A stretch of 14,872 nt of DNA from NCBI GenBank assembly GCA_900541335.1, contig UQJC01000050.1, forward strand, positions 1-14,872, given 5' to 3'. The position numbers and the translations under genes were made by a program. The stretch comes from an uncultured Prevotella sp. GTDB taxonomy: Bacteria > Bacteroidota > Bacteroidia > Bacteroidales > Bacteroidaceae. The notes under the pieces are model-generated. The model was given only the letters and a program-made list of their open reading frames with translations. It made no database searches and had not been told where the DNA came from. Shown here one piece after another: positions 8,608 through 14,872 of the stretch; positions within the stretch are counted from its first letter, which is position 1, and each line of letters opens with the position of its first letter.

Positions 8608-8686
8608 TTAAGTTGCATCAGGTGAGGAAGTCTGTGAAGTAGTCGAGTACTCGTTTCTTCCTTTCTTCCTCCCTCCATGAACTTAA
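8608..8686 (+). other. Long intergenic hairpin before the second susC
   Basis: Nested arms fill most of the 119-bp gap: TTAAGTT 8608-8614 with AACTTAA 8680-8686 (7 bp), CAT 8616-8618 with ATG 8677-8679, AGG 8620-8622 with CCT 8672-8674, and GAGGAAG 8624-8630 with CTTCCTC 8665-8671 (7 bp). About 20 Watson-Crick pairs are separated by bulges of one or two bases. The apical part holds GAAG/CTTC (8636-8639/8657-8660) and the perfect 10-bp palindrome CGAGTACTCG at 8644-8653, which could be a protein site in DNA or simply loop sequence. No U-tract follows. The 5' arm is purine-rich and the 3' arm pyrimidine-rich, as in the hairpin at 12145-12232. Confidence 0.7.
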
Positions 8687-8716
8687 TTCTTCACTCACTC
8701 ATTTAATCCTACAGAA

Positions 8717-11700
8717 ATGAACAACAATAAGAAAATTCACTTGATGCAAGGTGCTCTCCGGGCTGGCGTATGTCTCTTTATGCTTTCCGGTACGTGCGTA
8801 CTTTCTGCACAAGCTCAGAATGAGAACGCACCTAAAGCTGACAGTGTAAAGAAATCACAGGTGGCAAAGCGTAAAGCCGCTGCTCCTCAATATAAGATGA
8901 AGGAGGTAGTAGGTTATATCTACGATGGCGCTACCAATAAGCCGCTTGCAGGTGTGAAGGTTCAGGCATTGAACAATCGTTTCTATACGGCGTTGACGGA
9001 AGAAGACGGTAAGTATGTTATCAATGTGCCTGAATTTGTTGACGTCCTCTACATCCATACGGAAGGTTTCAATCCTACCCAGGTGTCTCTGAAGTCTAAC
9101 ACGGCAGCTCCTGTTTACCTTACCTCGGGCATGAAAGCTGATTTCTATGCTGATGGAACGAAGTTGAACAACAACCAGTCTATGAATTTCAACGAACCCA
9201 ATGCGTTGACCATGGAGCAGGAAATTGAGAACGGACTTGGCGGTGCTATCCGCACCATCAATCGTGGCGGTATGCCCGCTCAGGGTGCTGCGATGTTCAT
9301 GAACGGTCTGAACTCTCTTAATACGAATGCACAGCCTCTCGTTATCGTTGATGGTGTGATGATGGACATGCAGTATGACCGTACGTCACTTCATCAGGGA
9401 TTTATCAATAATGTGTTTAACATTATCGACCCCGATGATATCGAGTCTGTTGAAGCAGTTCGTAACGGAACTGCACTTTATGGTGCTAAGGGTGCCAATG
9501 GTGTTCTTCTCGTGAAGACACGTCGTGGTAAGAGCATGGTGCCCCAGATTGATTTTCGCGCCTATGCAGGTTTCGAGACTGCTCCCGAACATCTTAAGAT
9601 GATGAATGCTGAGCAGTATCGTAACTATTTCAGCGAAGTGCTTGGTACGTTGCCCAATCAGGACGCCCTTGGTTCGAACAAGACGATTCCGTTCTTGAAC
9701 GAAGATAAGAAGTACTTCTACTACGACCTCTATCATAATGAGACCGACTGGCAGAAGGATCTTTATCACGATGTGTTTACGCAAAACTATAAGATTAGTG
9801 TAGACGGTGGTGATGAAGTTGCCATGTATCACCTCTCACTTGGTTTTGCTCAGAGTGATGCAACGGCGCGTAACAACGACTTCAATCGTTTGAACATTCG
9901 TTTCAATACTGACGTCAACCTCTTCAAGAACTTTACATCGGGTATTGACTTTGCTTACTCTCGTAATGCCTACAACCTTCGTGATAACGGTTGGGCTGAG
10001 AGCTATGCAAACCGCAATATCTCTTCTCCCAACGTATTGGGTCTGATTCAGACTCCTTTTATCAGTCCTTATGCGCACTTCGTAAAGTATACTGAAGGTG
10101 CGGGCTTGCAGCTCATCCATACGGACAAGGTTTATTCTGGTAAGACATACGACGACCGTAATAATCCCTTCCGTTTCGCTAAGGATTTTGGTTATGACGC
10201 GTTGGTTAACCCGTTCTGGATTCTGCAGAATGGTCAAGGTGACAACAAAAACTTCCAGGAGCAGACGCAGTTTAATGTAGCTATTTCTCCCAAATACCAA
10301 ATCAATAAGTACCTCTCTGTACAGGATCGCTTCAGTTACATTCTCAACCGTAACAACGAGCGTTACTACATGCCTTACAATGGTACGCCTCCCAAGAGTG
10401 TAGAAGGTCTGGGCGAGGTAACCAGTGTTGTTGCCACGCAGTTTGGTAAGGAAACGACGATTTACAACGACCTGAGCATTGATTGGCATCGTGCATTTGG
10501 TGCGCACGACGTACATTTGATGGGTGGTTTCCGTTTGTCTTCTTATTCTTACGGTGCAAGCTCTATCACGGGTTATAACAATGACCAGGATAAGACGCCT
10601 AACCTCTCTTACAACCTCGATTATCTGTCTTACGGCGGTAATAACGATAAGTGGCAGAACCTGGCATACTACCTCTTTGCTGATTACAACTTTAAGAACA
10701 AGTACTTCTTGAGTGCCGGTGCTACGATGGAGTCTTCTTCACGTTTCGGTAAGGATGCTGAGGATGGTCTGAAGCTCTGCGGTGTTTCATGGGGTCTCTT
10801 CCCCTCAGTACAGGCAGCTTGGGTACTTTCTTCAGAAAAATGGTTTGATGTGAAGGGTATCGATTACTTGAAGCTGACTGCTGGTTACGACATGAGTGGT
10901 AACGATAATATCGATTACTACGCAAGCCGTACGTACTTCGAGAACTTCAAGTTCATGGATAAGTTGACAGGTCTCGTCCTTTCTAACATCCAGAACCCCA
11001 AACTCCAGTGGGAAACCACCAACCGTTTCAATGTTGGTTTGCAAGGTAGCTTCCTCAAGAATCGTTTGAATCTCGGTGTGGAATACTTCTATGCGAAGAC
11101 TACTGACCTCTTGACTCGTAAATCTGTCAGCGATATCACGGGCTTGGGCTTTATGTGGACCAACGATGGTGCCATGAAGAACCAGGGTGTAGACTTCACT
11201 TTGAATGCGATGTTGGTTCAGCACAAGGATTGGCGTTGGCAGGCTGGTTTCACCATCGGTCACTATAAGAATGAGATCACGGATCTTCCTACTTCTAAGC
11301 TCAACACCATTAAGACTTATGCGCTCGACGAAAATGGCCGTCGCATTGAGTCCAGCTTGAAGGAAATCCACGGTTATACCAGCTCTGTTTATGGTAAGGA
11401 CAATATCCTTACTACGGTTGGTCAAGCTGCTGGCGTATTCTATGGTTACAAGACGGCAGGTGTCTTTGCTACTGATGCCGAAGCACAGCAAGCTGGTAAG
11501 GGAACTTACCTCCGTTACCCGACCGGTATCGTAGAAAATCCCTATCGCAACTTCCAGGCAGGTGACGTTCACTTCGTAGATCAGAATGGTGACGGTTGGA
11601 TTAACGAAGCTGATAAAGTGGTTATCGGTGATCCGAACCCCGATATCTATGGTAATATCTTTACTTCGTTGAGCTGGAAGAGCTTGACACTGGATGTGAA

Positions 11701-12136
11701 CTTCAAGTACTCACTCGGTAACGATGTCTTCAACTACCAGCGTTCGATGCTCGAGTCTGCCAACAACAACTGGAACCAGACAACGGCTGTTGTTAATCGT
11801 TGGCGTTACGAAGGTCAGGTAACTGATGTTCCTCGTGCAGTCGATCCTACGAGCGACTTCTGGGTGAACAACGAACGTTTCTCTGATCGCTGGATTGAGG
11901 ACGGCTCCTACCTCAAACTGAAGAAGGTACGTTTGACCTATCAGATTCCTTTGAACCTGAGCTGGTTGCGCGGTCTTTCTGTATGGGGTGAATGCAACAA
12001 TGTATTTACTGTATCGAAGTACACTGGCAGTGATCCGGAATTCTCAGCCGGTAATGGTGTACTCTATCAGGGTATTGATGCAGGTTACCTTCCCCAGAAC
12101 CGTAACTTCAATCTCGGTGTAACTATCAAGCTCTAA
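8717..12136 (+). CDS. SusC-like TonB-dependent outer-membrane transporter, complete
   Basis: This 1139-residue protein is of normal to slightly long SusC length. A signal peptide ends at about Ala33 (LSAQA then QN). It is followed by a Lys/Ala-rich stretch (about 34-60) and a carboxypeptidase-regulatory-like beta domain (about 61-130; GYIYDGATNKPLAGVKV, EEDGKYVINVP). The plug is recognisable from QPLVIVDGVMMD (206-217) and ESVEAVRNGTALYGAKGANG (about 243-262), and a barrel fills about 285-1139. DQNGDGWINEADKVVIGDPN from residue 955 is the usual late SusC turn. It should import a SusD-captured ligand using TonB energy, and the SusD partner lies 111 bp downstream. The usual EVVV-type TonB box between the N-terminal domain and the plug is not seen. 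It clearly differs from the first SusC at the C-terminus (ends LGVTIKL, not SLNFGF), so it is not a recent duplicate. The substrate is unknown. Confidence 0.95.
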   Translation: MNNNKKIHLMQGALRAGVCLFMLSGTCVLSAQAQNENAPKADSVKKSQVAKRKAAAPQYKMKEVVGYIYDGATNKPLAGVKVQALNNRFYTALTEEDGKYVINVPEFVDVLYIHTEGFNPTQVSLKSNTAAPVYLTSGMKADFYADGTKLNNNQSMNFNEPNALTMEQEIENGLGGAIRTINRGGMPAQGAAMFMNGLNSLNTNAQPLVIVDGVMMDMQYDRTSLHQGFINNVFNIIDPDDIESVEAVRNGTALYGAKGANGVLLVKTRRGKSMVPQIDFRAYAGFETAPEHLKMMNAEQYRNYFSEVLGTLPNQDALGSNKTIPFLNEDKKYFYYDLYHNETDWQKDLYHDVFTQNYKISVDGGDEVAMYHLSLGFAQSDATARNNDFNRLNIRFNTDVNLFKNFTSGIDFAYSRNAYNLRDNGWAESYANRNISSPNVLGLIQTPFISPYAHFVKYTEGAGLQLIHTDKVYSGKTYDDRNNPFRFAKDFGYDALVNPFWILQNGQGDNKNFQEQTQFNVAISPKYQINKYLSVQDRFSYILNRNNERYYMPYNGTPPKSVEGLGEVTSVVATQFGKETTIYNDLSIDWHRAFGAHDVHLMGGFRLSSYSYGASSITGYNNDQDKTPNLSYNLDYLSYGGNNDKWQNLAYYLFADYNFKNKYFLSAGATMESSSRFGKDAEDGLKLCGVSWGLFPSVQAAWVLSSEKWFDVKGIDYLKLTAGYDMSGNDNIDYYASRTYFENFKFMDKLTGLVLSNIQNPKLQWETTNRFNVGLQGSFLKNRLNLGVEYFYAKTTDLLTRKSVSDITGLGFMWTNDGAMKNQGVDFTLNAMLVQHKDWRWQAGFTIGHYKNEITDLPTSKLNTIKTYALDENGRRIESSLKEIHGYTSSVYGKDNILTTVGQAAGVFYGYKTAGVFATDAEAQQAGKGTYLRYPTGIVENPYRNFQAGDVHFVDQNGDGWINEADKVVIGDPNPDIYGNIFTSLSWKSLTLDVNFKYSLGNDVFNYQRSMLESANNNWNQTTAVVNRWRYEGQVTDVPRAVDPTSDFWVNNERFSDRWIEDGSYLKLKKVRLTYQIPLNLSWLRGLSVWGECNNVFTVSKYTGSDPEFSAGNGVLYQGIDAGYLPQNRNFNLGVTIKL

Positions 12137-12144
12137 TCTTCATA

Positions 12145-12232
12145 AGAGTCGGGAGTGGGAGTCGGGGAGTCGCTTTACGAGGCACAAGCCCTGTAGGCGT
12201 TCACTTCTCCCCAACTCTCTACTCTCTACTCT
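12145..12232 (+). other. Long purine/pyrimidine hairpin between second susC and susD
   Basis: The 5' arm (12145-12169) is built of GAGT-plus-G-run units and the 3' arm (12207-12232) of ACTCT units. They pair over 23 positions: 12164-12169/12207-12212, 12159-12162/12214-12217, 12157-12158/12218-12219, 12151-12156/12221-12226 and 12145-12149/12228-12232. There are two G-U pairs, two one-base mismatches and one bulge (12220). The 37-nt loop contains a small GGC/GCC hairpin (12181-12183/12188-12190). No U-tract follows, and SusD starts 15 nt after the stem. The repeated units mean the arms can slip and pair in several registers. A role in setting the SusC:SusD ratio is inferred. Confidence 0.7.
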
Positions 12233-12247
12233 CATAATCATACGACA

Positions 12248-14401
12248 ATGAAACACAAATCGATTTTAAGTCTCTTGTTCTTCATGATGGGAATGGGTGT
12301 CACCACGGTGAGCACTACTTCCTGCGAAGATATGTTGACGCCCGATATGGACCGTTACACGGAAGGATTCTGTGGTAAGGATACGGTGTACTTCTACAAT
12401 GGTATTCTGCGTAACGTTCAGGATATGGTCGAGCAAAATGAGCTTTTGGCTGACCTCCGAAGCGACTTGGTGGCTACTACCGATTATAGTAGTGACTCTG
12501 TAGCTGATATCATCAACTATAAGCGTCAGATCGATGGTGACAAAGCGTTGCTCAACCGTGCGGCTTACTACAAGGTCATCAACCAGTGTAACTTCTACCT
12601 GGCTAAGGTTGACACCATGGCTATTAAGAATGGTATTTACTATATGCGTAAGGAATATGCGCAGGTAGTCAACATTCGTGCTTGGTCTTACTTGCAGTTG
12701 GTTCAGACCTATGGACGTGTTCCCTTCGTCACGGCTCCTGTTGACAATGCTGATACGGGATGGGAAACGAACCCTCCTGCATGGGCTGATGCCAGTAACC
12801 TCGTAGCTTTGCTTCACAAGGATCTTGAGCAGGCACAGCTTTACGAACGCCTCTATGGTTATCCCAACTATGGTGATATTTCAACGGGTGCCATTTCTGT
12901 TCCCACGAAGAAGATTCGTTTCTATGCTAACTTAGTATTGGGTGATCTCTATTTGCTTCGCGGACAAGACCGTTCGGACTACGTTAAGGCAGCTGAGTGC
13001 TATCACAAGTTCTTGTCAGACCAAGCTGAATTCAACAATCTTCATGTAGATTTCTTTAATGCTGCTACATATAATAAGTCTCAGGATTCCAATACGGGTG
13101 TGATTACTTATCTACCTCAGATTGCTGCTCGTATAGGTGGAGGCCTTGGTGCTACAGATGCGATTCATACTGACAATTTGACGGTTATACCTTCAGCAGC
13201 TAACAATAACATTGGTCGCATGTTGAGTCGTACGTCTGAAATTTATGGTTTTGTGCCTCATTCTACGACTTTTGGCTCTGGTTCTGCTACCGTGTTAGTA
13301 AGTACCCAGTGGCGTTCGCGTCAGGTTCAGCCCTCGAATGCTTACTTGCGTCTGAATGCAGCACAGCTCTATAAGGCTGTAGTGCCTGGTAATTCTGGTG
13401 GTAAGAAGGAAGTAGAGTACTACGAGTCTGTAGGCGATGCCCGTAAGTTTGCTACCATTGCTACGATTGAACAGGAAGAAGGTCGCGGTGATTACATTAT
13501 GAAGTATGCTCCCGTCATGTCTGTGCTGTCGAATGGTGAAATCAATGGCAATCCGAGCTTCAAGCACTATCGTACGCTCTATCGCTTGAACCAGGTTTAT
13601 CTGCGTTATGCCGAGGCGATTAACCGTGCTGGTTATCCTCGTTTGGCATTCATGGTATTGCGCGATGGTATCAATGATGAAAAGATGCCTGAACTCAAGG
13701 ATTCACTCCGTGTTGATGCAGAAACGGGTAAGACTCATCGTGTTTATTACCTTGATAGTGCTGCTGTTGAAAGTGCAACCAACTATATCGGTGTGAATGA
13801 ACTCCGTCGTATGAAGGCTGATCCTCAGTTTGCAACCTTCTTGGATTACAAGAAGTTTAAGAACGATGGTATTCATGAATTAGGCTGTGGTGCAAGTACC
13901 ATTTACGACGACAAATATACGTATGAGAACGTCGTAGCGCAGCGTATTAAGGATGAGGCGAAGATTGCAGGTCTGGAGTCTGCTCCTGAAGTACAGCAAG
14001 CAATTCGTAAGCTCCGTGCAGGTGTTCGTGCTGATGTGGTAGAGGATGAAGAGACCCCGCAAGGTCCTCAGCCTGCCCCTGAAAATGTGGTTGAACCCCA
14101 AATCGAACCGGCAGACCCGTTGGAAATTAACGCTGTGGAATCTCTCATTGCTGACGAATGTGCATTGGAAATGGCTTATGAGGGTACGCGTATGAGTGAC
14201 CTCATCCGTTTTGCACGTCACCGTAATGTAGCTGGTACTGCGGGTGTTCTCAATGGTACGAGTTGGTTAGCATGGAAGATTGCTCGTCGTAACGTAGACA
14301 AGGCTCCCTTTGAGGATGTCAAGGACTACGATGCTGCACTCTATGGTTTGCTCTTGAACGAAGCCAATTGGTATGTAAAGAGCCCTGAATACGGCAAATA
14401 A
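12248..14401 (+). CDS. SusD/RagB-family lipoprotein, long form with acidic/proline-rich insert
   Basis: The 717-residue product is longer than most SusD proteins (roughly 480-650). Its lipoprotein signal ends at STTSC with Cys26, then Glu-Asp, fitting surface export. Family marks are AYYKVINQCNFYLAKVD near 106-122 and IRAWSYLQLVQTYGRVPFV near 143-161 (helical core), and the C-terminal LIADECALEMAYEGTRMSDL near 633-652 followed by IRFARH. Between core and C-terminal region lies a charged helical stretch and then an insert at about 597-625 rich in Glu, Pro and Gln (EDEETPQGPQP; ENVVEPQIEPADP), unusual in this family and likely flexible. It is the expected lid and ligand-binding partner of the SusC encoded 111 bp upstream. 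It ends with two tandem stop codons (TAA TAA, 14399-14404) and is the last gene before the terminator. It is only distantly similar to the first SusD, so the two pairs probably take different ligands. Confidence 0.93.
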   Translation: MKHKSILSLLFFMMGMGVTTVSTTSCEDMLTPDMDRYTEGFCGKDTVYFYNGILRNVQDMVEQNELLADLRSDLVATTDYSSDSVADIINYKRQIDGDKALLNRAAYYKVINQCNFYLAKVDTMAIKNGIYYMRKEYAQVVNIRAWSYLQLVQTYGRVPFVTAPVDNADTGWETNPPAWADASNLVALLHKDLEQAQLYERLYGYPNYGDISTGAISVPTKKIRFYANLVLGDLYLLRGQDRSDYVKAAECYHKFLSDQAEFNNLHVDFFNAATYNKSQDSNTGVITYLPQIAARIGGGLGATDAIHTDNLTVIPSAANNNIGRMLSRTSEIYGFVPHSTTFGSGSATVLVSTQWRSRQVQPSNAYLRLNAAQLYKAVVPGNSGGKKEVEYYESVGDARKFATIATIEQEEGRGDYIMKYAPVMSVLSNGEINGNPSFKHYRTLYRLNQVYLRYAEAINRAGYPRLAFMVLRDGINDEKMPELKDSLRVDAETGKTHRVYYLDSAAVESATNYIGVNELRRMKADPQFATFLDYKKFKNDGIHELGCGASTIYDDKYTYENVVAQRIKDEAKIAGLESAPEVQQAIRKLRAGVRADVVEDEETPQGPQPAPENVVEPQIEPADPLEINAVESLIADECALEMAYEGTRMSDLIRFARHRNVAGTAGVLNGTSWLAWKIARRNVDKAPFEDVKDYDAALYGLLLNEANWYVKSPEYGK

Positions 14402-14407
14402 TAACTT

Positions 14408-14456
14408 TTGACAGCGTGGATGCTTTATCATTCCTCCTGTCAATGTCTGATGATAA
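14408..14456 (+). repeat. Two overlapping inverted repeats before the terminator
   Basis: TTGACAG (14408-14414) with CTGTCAA (14437-14443) and TTATCAT (14425-14431) with ATGATAA (14450-14456) are both perfect 7-bp inverted repeats. They interlock, so they cannot both form as simple nested hairpins: they are either alternatives or a pseudoknot-like fold. They lie just after the operon's last stop codon and before the terminator stem. Function is unknown and chance is possible. Confidence 0.4.
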
Positions 14457-14462
14457 TGAAGC

Positions 14463-14500
14463 GAGGAAGCATCCTAAGGGTGCTTCCTCCTTTTCATTTT
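14463..14500 (+). terminator. Intrinsic (Rho-independent) terminator of the SusCD/FAS1 operon
   Basis: GAGGAAGCATCC (14463-14474) pairs with GGGTGCTTCCTC (14478-14489) as a 12-bp stem with one G-U pair and a TAA loop. It is followed at once by CTTTTCATTTT. It lies 61 nt after the last SusD stop and is the only hairpin in the window with a proper T-rich tail, so it marks the operon's end. Confidence 0.92.
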
Positions 14501-14522
14501 ATGTGGTGTTCTATTCATTACA

Positions 14523-14588
14523 GTTGAGGAGTTTATGAGTTAAAAGTTAATCCTTCAGGTCATTAATTTTCAGTATAAACTCTTCAAC
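14523..14588. repeat. 66-nt imperfect palindrome between operon terminator and comEC-like gene
   Basis: GTTGAGGAGTTTAT (14523-14536) pairs with ATAAACTCTTCAAC (14575-14588) over 14 positions with one G-U. An inner stem AAAGTTAAT (14543-14551) pairs with ATTAATTTT (14562-14570) over 9 positions with one G-U. The loop is 14552-14561. It is AT-rich and has no T-run directly after it on the + strand. It could be a second, back-up transcript end, a 5' leader structure of the next gene, or a small dispersed palindromic repeat of the type common between Bacteroidales genes. Confidence 0.65.
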
Positions 14589-14748
14589 CTTCAACTTATC
14601 AACTGATCATTAATAGAACAAATCTTATGCCTTTTCTCAGCTTTACCTACTGAGTCTTTTACTCTTCCTTCCTGCATTTTCTTTCTAGGTGTATTGATAG
14701 CCACTTATGCAACTCTTTGCTTTTTGTTTGTGTTAATCCATCTATGCC
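14589..14748 (+). other. Non-coding leader upstream of the comEC-like gene
   Basis: With the terminator and palindrome before it, this completes a 347-bp stretch without a gene (14402-14748). It is AT-rich and strongly pyrimidine-rich at 14634-14690. A short CTCAG/CTGAG repeat sits near 14637-14653. I found no clear Bacteroidetes promoter (TTTG, then TAnnTTTG about 19-21 bases later), though TTTG occurs several times near 14716-14730. The ATGs at 14628, 14708 and 14743 soon reach stop codons, so no small gene is supported. The comEC-like gene still probably has its own promoter here, because the operon upstream is terminated. Confidence 0.4.
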
Positions 14749-14872
14749 ATGAGACCTTTATTTGTTTCCCTTCCCGTCACCCAATTACCACAGGCACCTT
14801 TTGCTTATGCCCCTTTGTTGCGCTATGCAGTTTGTGTTTTAGCAGGTATGACGTGTGGATGGTTTTTGCGCA
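14749..14872 (+). CDS. comEC: Probable ComEC/Rec2-family competence protein, N-terminus only (cut by window end)
   Basis: Only 41 codons are visible, from ATG 14749; the earlier ATG at 14743 stops after two codons. The peptide has a short polar start, then APLLRYAVCVLAGMTCGWF from about residue 21, a first membrane helix of the form P-L-x-R-(hydrophobic)-A-G-(hydrophobic)-G. This is how Bacteroidales ComEC/Rec2 proteins commonly begin; they form the inner-membrane channel for incoming single-stranded DNA. The call rests on this short pattern alone. Any other multi-pass membrane protein with a similar first helix remains possible. It follows the terminator, so it should be transcribed separately from the SusCD operon. 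Confidence 0.45.
   Translation, partial: MRPLFVSLPVTQLPQAPFAYAPLLRYAVCVLAGMTCGWFLR

Noticed and set aside
9836..11572. Long antisense reading frames opposite the second SusC (226 and 246 codons) and similar ones elsewhere on the - strand
   Set aside because: They lie wholly inside well-supported SusC coding sequence, have no family motifs, and are the expected by-product of its codon bias.
1..14872. CRISPR array, tRNA or rRNA genes, insertion sequences, prophage or integrase genes
   Set aside because: No regularly spaced repeats, tRNA-like folds, transposase motifs or terminal repeats were seen; almost the whole window is coding sequence of the SusCD/FAS1 operon.

Overview
The window looks like part of a Bacteroidales chromosome, probably Prevotella-like; the genus is a guess. 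The grounds are two SusC/SusD outer-membrane nutrient-uptake pairs, lipoproteins with acidic residues straight after the lipidated cysteine, no clear Shine-Dalgarno sequences, and strong use of GGT/CGT/AAC/AAG codons, which suggests high expression. All genes lie on the + strand.

Layout: (1) 1-2267, the C-terminal ~755 residues of a SusC-type TonB-dependent transporter whose start is outside the window; (2) 2443-4389, its SusD-type lipoprotein; (3) 4398-6584 and 6684-8597, two tandem lipoproteins, each with two divergent fasciclin-like (FAS1) domains and a C-terminal beta-rich domain; (4) 8717-12136, a complete second SusC of a different subtype; (5) 12248-14401, a long second SusD with an acidic/proline-rich insert; (6) a strong intrinsic terminator at 14463-14500; (7) a 66-nt palindrome and a non-coding leader; (8) from 14749, the first 41 codons of a probable ComEC/Rec2 competence protein, cut by the window end.

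Genes 1-5 read as one operon, SusC-SusD-FAS1-FAS1-SusC-SusD, closed by the terminator. The FAS1 lipoproteins sit where a polysaccharide utilisation locus usually encodes SusE/SusF or surface glycan-binding proteins, so they are probably surface-exposed ligand-binding or adhesion partners of the transporters. No glycoside hydrolase, sulfatase, peptidase, sigma/anti-sigma pair or hybrid two-component regulator is visible, so the substrate cannot be named. Any promoter and regulator should lie upstream of the window.

The most striking non-coding signal is that every gene junction longer than 90 bp inside the operon (2268-2442, 6585-6683, 8598-8716, 12137-12247) holds a long imperfect hairpin of about 20-23 paired positions. 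The four differ in sequence and none has a U-tract. The only junction without one is the 8-bp gap between SusD and the first FAS1 gene. These hairpins may tune the relative amounts of the operon's products by mRNA processing or stabilisation; this is inference.
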